A DNA stretch of 64,000 nucleotides, from contig JACKPC010000002.1 in assembly GCA_024233835.1 (NCBI GenBank), forward strand, positions 457,001-521,000, written 5' to 3'. The first letter of the stretch is position 1, and every line of letters begins with the position of its first letter. A program made the translations under genes and the position numbers. The notes under the pieces are model-generated. The model was given only the letters and a program-made list of their open reading frames with translations. It searched no databases and had not been told where the DNA came from. The DNA is from Leptospiraceae bacterium (GTDB lineage: Bacteria > Spirochaetota > Leptospiria > Leptospirales > Leptospiraceae). Below are positions 28,049 through 37,171 of the stretch, piece by piece.

Positions 28049-28080
28049 AAGAGCAGTACCCACCTGTACTACTCTTTTTT
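28049..28080 (-). terminator. terminator after the IPT/four-TM gene
   Basis: AGAGCAGTAC and GTACTACTCT form a 10-bp stem with one mismatch. It is followed by TTTTTT on the plus strand, and by TTTTCTTAATT on the minus strand where the preceding gene ends at 28101. It separates that gene from the SEFIR-STAND promoter. Confidence 0.65.
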
Positions 28081-28100
28081 ATTGCAAACTTTTTTATTTA

Positions 28101-29606
28101 TTACGCTTCTTTTTCTTCATTCTCTCCGTCTTTTTCTGCCACTTTTTCTTCAGTTACATTCTCTTTCTCTTCTTTTTTCTTGTTCTTCTCTTTTTTCTTC
28201 AAAGGAGAGTTATTGGGGTTACTAATTGCCTTTCCACCAATATAACCACCCTGACTGGTTAAAAGCAGAGTATGGAGAGTACTGGGAAGATCAGGAAGAC
28301 CACCCAGAACGTTACTTTGAAGCAGGTTAAAAATGTAAATAAGGATGGCAATTGCCGTAAAGCCTAGGAGTTGCAATTTGGGTAATTCAATTTCCCCTTC
28401 CGGGTTTCGGATAAGGTCAATCAACATAGGCTTTTCATTACGTTTTATCTCTTCATCTTTATTATCCAGGTAGTTAGAAGTAAGTAAACCTCCAACCGAA
28501 ATTCCCATCAAACCGATAAGGGAATAGTTAAAATCCGGTATTTTACCATTTTGCAGGATAATCCCCGAACAAATCGCCACATAGAAATAACTTCCGAGTA
28601 AAACTACGAGCCATGCAAAAGCCTGTGCCTTGGATAAACTGTACATATTCGTCTTTGTGTCCAGAACTATCAAAGCATAAAATTGTTTTTGATGAATAAT
28701 TAAAGCCAGAGTTCCAATAAATACAATCGTAATCAAAAGACTCATAAAAATGATAATAGCTCTCCAATTATCATTTAAGATTGTAAATTTCTCCAGGGTA
28801 GCAGGTCTATTATTCACTAACACTCGAATATAAACCCTTTTACCAAATAGCCATTCCATTATACTAAAGGTATTTAATTTTGGATGACCGGGAATAGAAA
28901 AGCGGACAACCTCAGTAATTTTTTTATCATTTTTTGGATCTTCTTCCTTACTTAAAGTGTAAGGAACCGAATCAGCAAGTATTTCTTCCTTCCAGTAATT
29001 TAGATTTTCACCTTTTTTTGTTAAAAATTCGATTCTGATTTTATCGATACTTTTACCGAAGTATTCTCCGTAAACCATAATCGTATCCCCGGCAACTCCA
29101 CCGGAGGGATGTAACTTTTTAATAATAGGTTGATTTGACGGTGCCTCCATTCGTTCAGGAGAATAGAAAGGAAGCTCCGCAAGAACTGTCTTTTTATCAT
29201 GAGAAGTAATCCTTGCACAGTGCCAGCCTTCCGATACCTGATTTAAAGAAAAAATATTAAGTTTTAACCGTATTTTATCATGTATAGCCTGGGAACTGGC
29301 AATTCTTGTACTAACCCCATCAATTTCAATATTCACTTTAGCATCCTGAATATTGTAACCTTCCCCAACTACATATTTACTGCGTTCCTGAGGATCATGA
29401 AAATTAATCATAACCTCATATTGCTCTCGAGAAAGGTTTATTAACTGAAATACTTCAATAAATGCAAGTGGCTTACCCTGTATGCTGTGGCAGGCAGAAG
29501 ATTTCTGGGTCGGATTTTCCCTGACTTCCTTTTTTTCTTCAACTACCTGCGAATATACCAAAAAAGATGGTAACAACAACAGAATAGATAGTATAAGTTT
29601 ATGCAT
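28101..29606 (-). CDS. IPT/TIG-domain protein with four TM helices
   Basis: The 501-residue product has a cleavable-looking signal (LILSILLLLPSFLVYSQ) and a periplasmic region with an IPT/TIG-like segment ('IKKLHPSGGVAGDTIMVYG', about 162-180). TM1 ('AIIIFMSLLITIVFIG') is followed by a loop with 'NMYSLSKAQAFAWLVVLLG' entering TM2, then TM3 ('LIGLMGISVGGLL') and TM4 ('FTAIAILIYIFNLL'). The tail is very rich in Lys and Glu. The 'SLSkaQ.a.W..vv..s' pattern resembles membrane proteins I recall from other bacterial accessory loci, but I cannot name the family. It lies upstream of the SEFIR-STAND operon on the same strand, with a terminator between. It may be a functional neighbour; this is uncertain. 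Confidence 0.65.
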   Translation of the reverse strand: MHKLILSILLLLPSFLVYSQVVEEKKEVRENPTQKSSACHSIQGKPLAFIEVFQLINLSREQYEVMINFHDPQERSKYVVGEGYNIQDAKVNIEIDGVSTRIASSQAIHDKIRLKLNIFSLNQVSEGWHCARITSHDKKTVLAELPFYSPERMEAPSNQPIIKKLHPSGGVAGDTIMVYGEYFGKSIDKIRIEFLTKKGENLNYWKEEILADSVPYTLSKEEDPKNDKKITEVVRFSIPGHPKLNTFSIMEWLFGKRVYIRVLVNNRPATLEKFTILNDNWRAIIIFMSLLITIVFIGTLALIIHQKQFYALIVLDTKTNMYSLSKAQAFAWLVVLLGSYFYVAICSGIILQNGKIPDFNYSLIGLMGISVGGLLTSNYLDNKDEEIKRNEKPMLIDLIRNPEGEIELPKLQLLGFTAIAILIYIFNLLQSNVLGGLPDLPSTLHTLLLTSQGGYIGGKAISNPNNSPLKKKEKNKKKEEKENVTEEKVAEKDGENEEKEA

Positions 29607-29830
29607 ATATATTCCTATTTATTTTATTAATGAAAATGTGCTTTTACAGTCCCAAATCTCTTTTTTGAAGAAAAGGATAGTGAATATGAAATCAGCATTT
29701 CAAAACTGATATTTGGAATCGTGAATAAATTTGTCCACTAAAAATTCATAGTGCTTAAAAATAAACCGTTTCTCTTGTCGCAAAACAACCAAAGCGTCAA
29801 AAAATAATCTATTAGCCTATAATAAAAAAC

Positions 29831-29859
29831 TTGACAATTTTTATTTCAGCATTGAATAT
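29831..29859 (+). promoter_or_regulatory. promoter with very short leader for DUF5662 gene
   Basis: TTGACA (29831-29836), a 17-base spacer and GAATAT (29854-29859) end nine bases before the ATG at 29868, with no Shine-Dalgarno. The mRNA would be nearly leaderless. The rest of 29607-29867 holds no gene that I can see. Confidence 0.45.
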
Positions 29860-29867
29860 TCGAGCGT

Positions 29868-30440
29868 ATGACTACAATCGATGAAATGAAATCTTTTTTT
29901 TCAAAACGCATGGGTTTACATATAAGCCTGATTCAAAAGTACCTGGATCGCTTGCAGAAACATTCGGATGAGCTCGGACTCGATAAGACTATTATCCAGG
30001 AAAATTACAATAATCACGACGCTTCTAAATATCAGGAGCCGGAATACACTCCCTATCTCTACATTACCTGGGGATACAAATGTAAGGCTGAGGGGGTGCT
30101 TTTCGAAATTCCTAAGGAAATACAGGAACAAATGAATACTGCAACTATCCATCATATACTGAGCAATAACCATCACCCCGAATACTGGCTGCCAAATAAA
30201 GAAAATTTGCAGAATATAATAAACACCGGGAATAGGGACGGCATTCCTGATGAAATGATCGATGGAACCCATATGCCTCTCAACTATATCGCCTTGATGT
30301 GCGTGGACTGGTGTGCCATTTCCGAAGAAAGAAAGACAAGCCCTTTCGATTGGGCTAAAAAAACAGTAAACATTCGTTGGAAATTTACAAAAGAGCAGGA
30401 AGAGTTTTTATATCGGACACTGAATACAATTTGGCCATAA
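29868..30440 (+). CDS. DUF5662-like protein
   Basis: The 190-residue soluble protein has a helical N-terminus ('HISLIQKYLDRLQKH'), then 'NYNNHDASKYQEPEYTPYLY' and 'TIHHILSNNHHPEYW'. The His/Asp-rich pattern (NHDASK, then HH...NNHHPEYW) is what I associate with the DUF5662 family. The spaced His and Asp residues suggest a metal-binding helical fold comparable to HD domains, but no activity is established. It is a single gene with its own promoter, 78 bases before ddl. Confidence 0.65.
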   Translation: MTTIDEMKSFFSKRMGLHISLIQKYLDRLQKHSDELGLDKTIIQENYNNHDASKYQEPEYTPYLYITWGYKCKAEGVLFEIPKEIQEQMNTATIHHILSNNHHPEYWLPNKENLQNIINTGNRDGIPDEMIDGTHMPLNYIALMCVDWCAISEERKTSPFDWAKKTVNIRWKFTKEQEEFLYRTLNTIWP

Positions 30441-30518
30441 TAGCTATAATCTGTAACACAATAAAGTTCTAAAATTATCATTTTCTTCCAGAACTACCTG
30501 CAAAAGATTGTATTTACT

Positions 30519-31550
30519 ATGGAAATCAATCTCTTATTTGGTGGCAGTTCCACCGAACATGAAATTTCAATTTTATCGGCTAATTATATCTATTCTGTTC
30601 TTCAAAAAAAATATCATGTAAAACTGGTATATATAGATAAAAATGGCAACTGGCTGGTTGCTGAAGGTCTTAACCCGGGTTTTCCCGAAATCGAAAGAGA
30701 AGGAAACTTTTACGAAACCTTTCAGCAAAAGTTTCAGCAAAAAAAACTGGCATCAAACAAAGGTATTGGTATCCAGCATCTGGCAAAAGCACCGGTTTTT
30801 TTAGGCTTACACGGAGGTCAGGGAGAAGATGGAACCCTACAGGGACTCCTGACTTCCTATGGCTTTTCCTACACAGGTTCAAAAGTACTGGGCTCAGCTC
30901 TCGCTATGGACAAAGAAAAGTCGAATCACATTTTTTCTGCCCTCGGTATCCCGGTTCCCGCTTTCACTACCTGTTTCTCCCGTGCTTATCGTAAGAATCC
31001 ATCTCTTGACCTTTCAGGTTTACATTTTCCACTTTTCGTGAAACCCTTAAACGGGGGTTCTAGTGTCGGAACCGGTATTGTTCATACTGAGGCAGAGCTT
31101 CATAACAGTCTTCTTTCTCTCAGTATTTCCTGTGAGGCAATTATGATCCAGACTCTGATTCAGGGAACCGAGGTATCCTGCGGAGTACTCGAAAAACCCG
31201 GAGAAGAGCTTTTTGCCCTGCCTCCTACCGAAATAGTTCCTAAGAATACCTTTTTTGATTATGAAGCAAAATACACACCGGGTAGCACAGAAGAAATCAC
31301 ACCGGCCAGAATTAGTCCCGAACTTACTCGGAAAGTTCAGGATTTTGCCCTTCTCGCCCATAAGGGTCTCGGATGCAGTGCCTATTCCAGAACAGATTTT
31401 ATAATTCGGGATAAAACCCCCTATATACTCGAAACCAACACCCTTCCCGGTATGACAGGAACAAGTCTAATCCCCCAGCAGGCCAGGGCTGCCGGTATTC
31501 AAATGGAAGATGTTTTTGACTGGCTCGTTGAACTGGCAAAAGAGGGATAG
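30519..31550 (+). CDS. ddl: D-alanine--D-alanine ligase
   Basis: The 343-residue cytoplasmic ATP-grasp enzyme makes the D-Ala-D-Ala dipeptide for peptidoglycan. It shows the family's N-terminal 'LLFGGSSTEHEISILSA', 'GLHGGQGEDGTLQGLL', 'YTGSKVLGSALAMDK', the ATP-binding 'LFVKPLNGGSSVGTGIV' and the C-terminal catalytic loop 'LETNTLPGMTGTSLIPQQA'. The length is normal and all key motifs look intact. The ATG has no clear Shine-Dalgarno. The gene stands alone, 72 bases before glpD. Confidence 0.95.
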   Translation: MEINLLFGGSSTEHEISILSANYIYSVLQKKYHVKLVYIDKNGNWLVAEGLNPGFPEIEREGNFYETFQQKFQQKKLASNKGIGIQHLAKAPVFLGLHGGQGEDGTLQGLLTSYGFSYTGSKVLGSALAMDKEKSNHIFSALGIPVPAFTTCFSRAYRKNPSLDLSGLHFPLFVKPLNGGSSVGTGIVHTEAELHNSLLSLSISCEAIMIQTLIQGTEVSCGVLEKPGEELFALPPTEIVPKNTFFDYEAKYTPGSTEEITPARISPELTRKVQDFALLAHKGLGCSAYSRTDFIIRDKTPYILETNTLPGMTGTSLIPQQARAAGIQMEDVFDWLVELAKEG

Positions 31551-31621
31551 ATACTTATTTTTTAAGTTTTTGATAGATTAATTTACTTATCTTCTAAAGA
31601 CTGTCTTTCATAGGAATAGAT

Positions 31622-33229
31622 ATGTTAGAAACAGGCATTAAAAGAGAAAGACAGATAGAAAAGTTAAAGAAGACAAATTTTGACTGTCTCATTATAGGAG
31701 GGGGAGCTACCGGAGCCGGTGCAGCTCATGATGCTGCCCTGAGAGGTCTAACCGTTGCCATTATCGAGATGAATGATTTTTCCGCCGGAACCTCAAGCCG
31801 TTCCACAAAGCTTATCCATGGCGGAATACGATACCTCGGTCAATTCCGGTTTAAACTGATTCGAGAAGCCCTGAGGGAAAGAAAGAAACTTCTAAATAAT
31901 GCCCCTCATCTCGTTAAGCCTTTAAAATTTGTACTCCCTACCTATAAGTGTTATGAAAAACCTTATTATTCGATAGGGCTTACTCTGTATGATTATCTTT
32001 CTGGAGATAGTGGTTTACCTTACCATAAGAGAATCAGTAAAGACGAGGCAATAAAAAATATCCCATCAATAGAACAGGAGAAATTAAGAGGGGGGATTGT
32101 CTACTACGACGGACAATTCAATGATTCCCGCTTAAATGTTTACCTGGCCCGTGCCGCCGAACAGGCCGGGGCTACTGTTTGTAACCGCGTCAGCTTTGAG
32201 AGCTTTGTAAAGGAAAATGGTAAAATAACCAGGGCAGTTGTAAAGGATCTTTTAAGCGGAGAAACTTTCGAGGTGAAAGCCAATGTATTCGTAAATACAG
32301 CCGGTGTGTTCATCGATGAAGTCAGGAAAAAAGATGATCCTTCAGTTGGTAAGGTTTTGGCTCCGAGTCAGGGTATACATCTTACTTTTTCCAAAGAAAG
32401 AATAAAATGTAATACGGCTATGATTATTCCAAAGACTTCTGATGGTAGGGTCGTATTTATGATTCCCTGGGAAGACCACGTCATTATGGGAACTACCGAT
32501 ACACCACTCAATTCTGTTTCGGCGGAACCTTTGCCGGTGGGTAATGAAATTGACTTCCTGTTAGAAACCGGTAACCGATTTTTAAACTCTAAATTAAATA
32601 AAGAAGATATTCTCTCAGTCTTTATCGGGATTCGCCCTCTTATTGCAGCAGGTGGAGAAGGAGAAACCAAAAAGATTTCAAGAGAAGAAGCTATTCTTGT
32701 TTCAGATTCCGGTTTGATTACTATGGGAGGAGGTAAATGGTCTACTTACAGACAAATGGCTGAAGACCTGGTAGATAGAATCATTAAAGAAGGAAATCTA
32801 CCCCAGATAAAGCCCTGCTCTACACATGACTTTAAGTTCCATGGTACCAAAGACTACAGTGAAAATATATATCTTAAGATTATGGATATATATGGCGTTT
32901 CTATAGAAACAGCTCAAAGGCTCAGAAATTTCTACGGAGGAGAGGTTTTTGATATTCTCGGTTCTAAACCGGAAGAACTACTTCCCGATTCAGGTTATTT
33001 CAAAGAAGAAGTAATTCATTTTATAAAGAATGAATTTGCCCTGTCCCTTATGGATGTAGTAGCCAGACGTTTCAGAATTTTATTCTTAAACTTGAAAACA
33101 ACTGAAGCACTTCTGGAACCTATAGCTAAAATTATGAAACAGGAATTAAATTGGACAAAAGAGCAAAACGAAGCTGCAATCAAGGAAGTAAAGACTTTAT
33201 TGGAAGCTTTAACTAAATCAATTAGTTAA
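31622..33229 (+). CDS. glpD: FAD-dependent glycerol-3-phosphate dehydrogenase
   Basis: The 535-residue flavoprotein oxidises glycerol-3-phosphate to dihydroxyacetone phosphate and passes electrons to quinone at the inner membrane. The N-terminal FAD fold is 'DCLIIGGGATGAGAAHDAAL' (about 20-39), followed by the family signature 'GTSSRSTKLIHGGIRYL', substrate-domain residues around 'GIRPLIAAGGE' and 'MGGGKWSTYRQMAEDL', and a helical C-terminal DAO_C-like domain from about 400. An AGGAAT ribosome site precedes the ATG. No glycerol kinase or facilitator gene is adjacent. Confidence 0.93.
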   Translation: MLETGIKRERQIEKLKKTNFDCLIIGGGATGAGAAHDAALRGLTVAIIEMNDFSAGTSSRSTKLIHGGIRYLGQFRFKLIREALRERKKLLNNAPHLVKPLKFVLPTYKCYEKPYYSIGLTLYDYLSGDSGLPYHKRISKDEAIKNIPSIEQEKLRGGIVYYDGQFNDSRLNVYLARAAEQAGATVCNRVSFESFVKENGKITRAVVKDLLSGETFEVKANVFVNTAGVFIDEVRKKDDPSVGKVLAPSQGIHLTFSKERIKCNTAMIIPKTSDGRVVFMIPWEDHVIMGTTDTPLNSVSAEPLPVGNEIDFLLETGNRFLNSKLNKEDILSVFIGIRPLIAAGGEGETKKISREEAILVSDSGLITMGGGKWSTYRQMAEDLVDRIIKEGNLPQIKPCSTHDFKFHGTKDYSENIYLKIMDIYGVSIETAQRLRNFYGGEVFDILGSKPEELLPDSGYFKEEVIHFIKNEFALSLMDVVARRFRILFLNLKTTEALLEPIAKIMKQELNWTKEQNEAAIKEVKTLLEALTKSIS

Positions 33230-33243
33230 CCAAAGGATAAAAT

Positions 33244-33290
33244 ACCATCGGGACTTCGGTATACTTTAGCCGGTTTCCGATGGTGCTAAC
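33244..33290. terminator. possible bidirectional terminator between glpD and gmk
   Basis: The arms ACCATCGG (33244-33251) and CCGATGGT (33277-33284) are perfect complements around a 25-base loop. ATTTTAT follows on the minus side and, a few bases later, TTTTT on the plus side. The loop is long, so this is only a candidate. Confidence 0.35.
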
Positions 33291-33867
33291 TTTTTAGCTC
33301 CTCTTTTCGAAGACCCATAATACGCTTTAAATCAGAGTAAGCCTTTTCTAAGGAATCATTAATAATAGTATAATCAAATTCTCCGGCATATTCTAATTCT
33401 TTTTTTCCATTAGCAAGACGAATTTGTAGAGACTCTGCGCTTTCCGTTCCTCTCTTAACCAATCTGTCTCTCCAGATCTCTTCACTTGGTGGTAATATAA
33501 ATACAGAACAGGAGTCAGCCACTTTAGACCGCACCGTTCTTGCTCCTTTAATGTCAATGTCCAGGATGATTTTTTGTCCGGAAGAGATGGCGTCCAAAAT
33601 AGGAGAGCTGGGAGTTCCATAATAATTATTATGAACCAGGGCCCATTCAAAAAAGAAATCCTCCTGAATTAGTCGAAAAAACTCCTCTCTGTCTACAAAA
33701 AAATAATCTTTGCTATGTACTTCGGCATTTCGTTTCGGTCTTGAGGTATAGGAGATAGAATATTGCAAATCAGGGAATTCATTTAATAACTTATTGATTA
33801 AAGTAGTCTTACCTCCCCCTGCAACCGAAGAAATAATGTATAATTTCCCTTTCCTGTTATTCACCAC
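33286..33867 (-). CDS. gmk: guanylate kinase
   Basis: The 193-residue enzyme converts GMP and ATP to GDP and ADP. The P-loop is 'ISSVAGGGKTTLINKLL', with GGGKTT in place of the more usual SGAGKS. The GMP-binding region has 'SYTSRPKRNAEVHSKDYFFV', then 'ALVHNNYYGTP' and 'KIILDIDIKGARTV'. A GTG start with an AAGGGATA ribosome site is used. It overlaps the upstream remA-like gene by 11 bases; remA-gmk adjacency is well known in Firmicutes. Confidence 0.94.
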   Translation of the reverse strand: MVNNRKGKLYIISSVAGGGKTTLINKLLNEFPDLQYSISYTSRPKRNAEVHSKDYFFVDREEFFRLIQEDFFFEWALVHNNYYGTPSSPILDAISSGQKIILDIDIKGARTVRSKVADSCSVFILPPSEEIWRDRLVKRGTESAESLQIRLANGKKELEYAGEFDYTIINDSLEKAYSDLKRIMGLRKEELKS

Positions 33868-34141
33868 TATCCCTTACTTCCTCCTCTTCTGAGGCAAATG
33901 TATTATCTTCACTTTCGATTCTTTTATAGATAGACTCTAATCTAAGACTTGATAATACGACATGACCGGAATCCATAAGAATTATGGATCGATTTTTTCT
34001 ACCCATGGTTGCATCAACTAATTTCCCGGCTGTTTTCGCTTCCTGTTTCAGCCTTTTTCCACCGGCAGATTCTGAATGTATTATAGAAATAATCCTGGAT
34101 AGCATCACTATATTAGAAAAACCTATATTTAGAATTTTCAT
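33857..34141 (-). CDS. remA: DUF370/RemA-like regulatory protein
   Basis: The 94-residue protein fits the DUF370/RemA family: 'MKILNIGFSNIVMLSRIISI', a central Arg-rich helix ('SAGGKRLKQEAKTAGKLVDA') and 'RSIILMDSGHVVLSSL'. In Bacillus RemA is a DNA-binding regulator of matrix and osmoprotection genes. Here the family and position (directly before gmk) are conserved, but the targets are unknown. The acidic C-terminal tail (EDNTFASEEEEV) is an extension. It starts five bases after the coiled-coil gene, in one operon with FapA and gmk. Confidence 0.82.
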   Translation of the reverse strand: MKILNIGFSNIVMLSRIISIIHSESAGGKRLKQEAKTAGKLVDATMGRKNRSIILMDSGHVVLSSLRLESIYKRIESEDNTFASEEEEVRDSGE

Positions 34142-34146
34142 ATATT

Positions 34147-35025
34147 TTACTTTCTTCGACTTTTTTCCATCTTAATGGTTTCAATCAGATTTATTTCAGA
34201 TAGAGATAATTCCAACTCACGAGAAATTTCTTCCCGGCTATATCCCTTTTTTAATAAATAAATCACTCTGTCAACCTTACCCATATCCTCATTCATCTCT
34301 TCAAGAGCAGCTTTAATAGAAATATTTGCCCTATCCTGCTGTCCTGTTTTTTTATGATAATCATTTTTTGAAGAATGGAAGGTAGTGGCAAAACTCTTAT
34401 CTTCTTTTGTGTTATCTTTTACTTTCGGTTTCTCCTCCTCCTGAAAGGGGTTACCTCCAACTGTAAAATCTAATGAATTTGTTTTGATAGGATTCTCTGT
34501 TACCTTATTACTAAATTCTTTTTTTTCTTCAATCCCCATCACCGATTTGAAAGCTTTCCCGGTTCCGGAAAATAAGTTTCCTAAAATTGATTCGGAAGTT
34601 TCTGAAGAAGAAGATCGATTTTCCTTCGGAAAGGGTTTTGTTTCTTTCTTTGGAGGCGAATCCGGCACACTTTCTACCAATTGAATATCTTCTTCTGGTT
34701 TATCTTCTACAGTTTTTTCTATTAATTTCTGAATTACATTTTTCTTTCTCTGGAGTTCATTTTCTTTTGTGTTCTCCAATTTATCAAAATCTATTCCCAT
34801 AGACTCAGCTTTGGTAATTAGATTTTTTAAAATTGCTATTTTAGAATCCATTAGAGCGAGATAATTCTCTGACTCCCTGTAAAAGTCCAGAGTATGAGCC
34901 TGAATTTCCTTTTTTAACTTCTGGTTCTGGTAATCTCTGACACTGTGAGTAACCCGTATGGACACAAGGAAATATAAAATCACCCCGAAAACTATATTAA
35001 AAAGAACCAGGGCCAATAAATCCAC
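34147..35025 (-). CDS. membrane-anchored coiled-coil protein with C-terminal HTH-like motif
   Basis: The 292-residue product starts at a GTG with a strong GGGGGAG ribosome site. One N-terminal TM (residues 3-20) is followed by a coiled coil (about 30-105), a long low-complexity Lys/Glu/Ser linker and a C-terminal helix-turn-helix-like segment 'RVIYLLKKGYSREEISREL'. This layout recalls DUF6115/DUF2802-type proteins found near flagellar and FapA genes. DNA binding by an anchored HTH is possible but unproven; the motif may instead mediate protein contacts. It lies 15 bases after the FapA gene. Confidence 0.6.
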   Translation of the reverse strand: MDLLALVLFNIVFGVILYFLVSIRVTHSVRDYQNQKLKKEIQAHTLDFYRESENYLALMDSKIAILKNLITKAESMGIDFDKLENTKENELQRKKNVIQKLIEKTVEDKPEEDIQLVESVPDSPPKKETKPFPKENRSSSSETSESILGNLFSGTGKAFKSVMGIEEKKEFSNKVTENPIKTNSLDFTVGGNPFQEEEKPKVKDNTKEDKSFATTFHSSKNDYHKKTGQQDRANISIKAALEEMNEDMGKVDRVIYLLKKGYSREEISRELELSLSEINLIETIKMEKSRRK

Positions 35026-35040
35026 TTTCTCCCCCTTATT

Positions 35041-37050
35041 TTAACCAGATATAGAAACCTTAGTTTTTTGTCTCTGTTTCTTTTCTATATCTTCTTTATG
35101 ATCTCCTTCCGGATCAATATATTTGGTAGACCGAATTCGTTCTCCATCCAGATAAAGTGTACAGGCGGATAGATCCTGTAGAGAAAGTTCATTATCTTCC
35201 ACATGTTTAATGCGAATACTAACTCCCCTAAACTTGGCTTTTTCAATATAAACCCTGCCCTGCCCTCCGGTTTTTTCCATATAGGCCTGTAAAGTTGCAA
35301 TCTCCTTATCATAATCCACCATACGACGCTCCAACTTTTTTATACCGGCTTCAAGCCTTGCATTATAGGCCTGGTTTTCTTCGGAAAACTGAAGTGGATC
35401 GGCTTCTTTTCTTGCCTTCAGGGTATTTAAACGCTTTTGAAGCTCATCCATTTTTTCACGGGTTTCCCGCTTTTTTACCTGGTAATCTTCAATTTGCTTG
35501 AGAACTTTCGGATTAACCCCTACTATGATGTTCGTAGTCGGGTTGGCTGAAGAACCCAGAACTTTTGCAGCAACGTATTGATTCGCAATCAAATGTCCAC
35601 CTACTATCTGAGCTCTTCTTCCCTTGCAAATAATCCTTCCACCTGCCTGTACATTGGAGTGCATTAAGCCCTCCTGTACAATTACGTCTTTCTCTGTAAT
35701 GACATTTGCATTCTGAATAAACCGTGCTACTACGTTTCCACCTGTAGTCTCCACTCTCGCTTCGTCTCTTCCCGTAATTCCCTGACGAATCACAATATCA
35801 CCATCGGCTTCAATAATAGCTTTTTGAACGGTTCCGTAGACTTCCACGTTTCCGGAAGCCTTAATCTGATAATTGTCTTCTACGTTCCCGGTAACAATCA
35901 CAGAACCGAGGAAAGTTACATTTCCGGTTTTAATTCCAACATCCCCGCTTATCTTATAAACGGTTTCAACCGAGATTCGTCCTTCCACGAAAAGAACCTG
36001 TCCGTTGACTTCAGCTGTTAAACGCTTCTTATCTTCGGAGAGTATAGTTCCCTTACCCTGATTTAGTTGTATATCCACTCCATCCCTGGCCTCAATAATT
36101 TCATTAATCAGGTTTCTTCCATATTTACCTTTTTCAGCCGGAACTTTCTCTGCTAAAAGTTGACCGACAACAACATTCTCTATCAGATCCAGATCTCGAT
36201 AATCTACCCGTCCAAAATTATCTTCTTTAAGCTTGATTTGTTTTTCCGTACGAACGTGATAAACTACATGAGCATTTTTTCCATGAGCCGGAGGATCTCC
36301 TTCCGCAGCTATAAACGGCTCATTATATCGATCTTCATCAATATACTTCTTTATAACATCTTCTTTTATTCCATATTCGACTTTCTCTTTCTTTAATTCA
36401 TAAATCACATCGGAGGCTTCAACATCACGACCGCCGGGTTTAGGTGGAATCAGGGTACAATGGGCCTTCATCCAATCTGTGCCAATGTCTACTTTTATCT
36501 GGGCTTCCATAAAAGCTTTTAGTCTGGAATTACCAAGGCGAATCAATTCTCCTCTTTCTTCGGAAACTATTTCTTGAACTTTTTTCTTATCCGGAGCGGT
36601 AACTCCTTTGATAACAAATTTTTTCATCACATCTTCCACATTAACATGTTTGCCATGTCCGACAGGTGGATGAGCGGATAAATAAACACCTGAACGATAA
36701 TTTTTAATGACAAAAAAACCATCCTTATCTTTAGCTTCCAGATGCTCTTTTAAGGTACTATCAATTAGTCTTCCCCCGGTTCCAAGTGCTTCATCTACAC
36801 CTTTCAGGATATCAAGATCCTCATCTAATTCCGCAGGAAAAACCCGAATTCGAAATGGTTCGCTAAAGAGTAGAGATTTTTTCCCTCTTTGCAGCACTTC
36901 ATAATCTAACTCATGTATATCTTTCCCGAGATGTTTGGCTGCCAGTAAAAGGCATTCGTTCACAGAATCCCCTAAAACTTCGACCTGCTCCCTTTCAACT
37001 TTATCCAGTTCGATTTCCTGCTCGAGAAGAAAAGCTTTGACTCTATTCAT
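35041..37050 (-). CDS. FapA (DUF342) family protein
   Basis: The 669-residue protein begins with a Jag_N-like domain (about 1-60, 'AFLLEQEIELDKVEREQVE'). The DUF342/FapA core follows, with 'VGHGKHVNVEDV' and 'PPAHGKNAHVVY', and then a right-handed beta-helix ('VTFLGSVIVTGNVEDNYQI', 'ASGNVEVYGTVQKAIIEAD'). A coiled coil lies near 525-600. FapA proteins are linked to flagellar assembly and polar localisation in some bacteria. It heads the FapA/coiled-coil/remA/gmk operon, which couples possible motility or cell-shape functions to nucleotide metabolism. Confidence 0.85.
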   Translation of the reverse strand: MNRVKAFLLEQEIELDKVEREQVEVLGDSVNECLLLAAKHLGKDIHELDYEVLQRGKKSLLFSEPFRIRVFPAELDEDLDILKGVDEALGTGGRLIDSTLKEHLEAKDKDGFFVIKNYRSGVYLSAHPPVGHGKHVNVEDVMKKFVIKGVTAPDKKKVQEIVSEERGELIRLGNSRLKAFMEAQIKVDIGTDWMKAHCTLIPPKPGGRDVEASDVIYELKKEKVEYGIKEDVIKKYIDEDRYNEPFIAAEGDPPAHGKNAHVVYHVRTEKQIKLKEDNFGRVDYRDLDLIENVVVGQLLAEKVPAEKGKYGRNLINEIIEARDGVDIQLNQGKGTILSEDKKRLTAEVNGQVLFVEGRISVETVYKISGDVGIKTGNVTFLGSVIVTGNVEDNYQIKASGNVEVYGTVQKAIIEADGDIVIRQGITGRDEARVETTGGNVVARFIQNANVITEKDVIVQEGLMHSNVQAGGRIICKGRRAQIVGGHLIANQYVAAKVLGSSANPTTNIIVGVNPKVLKQIEDYQVKKRETREKMDELQKRLNTLKARKEADPLQFSEENQAYNARLEAGIKKLERRMVDYDKEIATLQAYMEKTGGQGRVYIEKAKFRGVSIRIKHVEDNELSLQDLSACTLYLDGERIRSTKYIDPEGDHKEDIEKKQRQKTKVSISG

Positions 37051-37171
37051 AAATTAATCCCAGTAAGTGCTTAATGTAGTACTATATAATCGTTAAAAAG
37101 TCTACTATTCTTTCTTTTCGGCAGAATTAATTAAATGCAAAAGATGGATTTCTTTTTAGAAGGGAATTTCA

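Noticed and set aside
10386..29606. Prophage or integrative element covering the accessory block
   Set aside because: I see no integrase, transposase, phage structural genes or att-like tRNA repeats at the edges; the tRNA-Arg lies 7.5 kb away with no duplicated end found.
29482..29709. 75-codon plus-strand ORF upstream of the DUF5662 gene
   Set aside because: It starts inside the antisense IPT/four-TM gene, has no ribosome site and no recognisable protein features.
36664..36682. GGATGAGCGGATA in the FapA gene also occurs in the arm of the 21-kb hairpin
   Set aside because: Only 13 bases match, it lies in coding sequence for a plausible FapA segment, and there is no palindrome there; I treat it as coincidence, although a genome-wide search for the arm would settle it.
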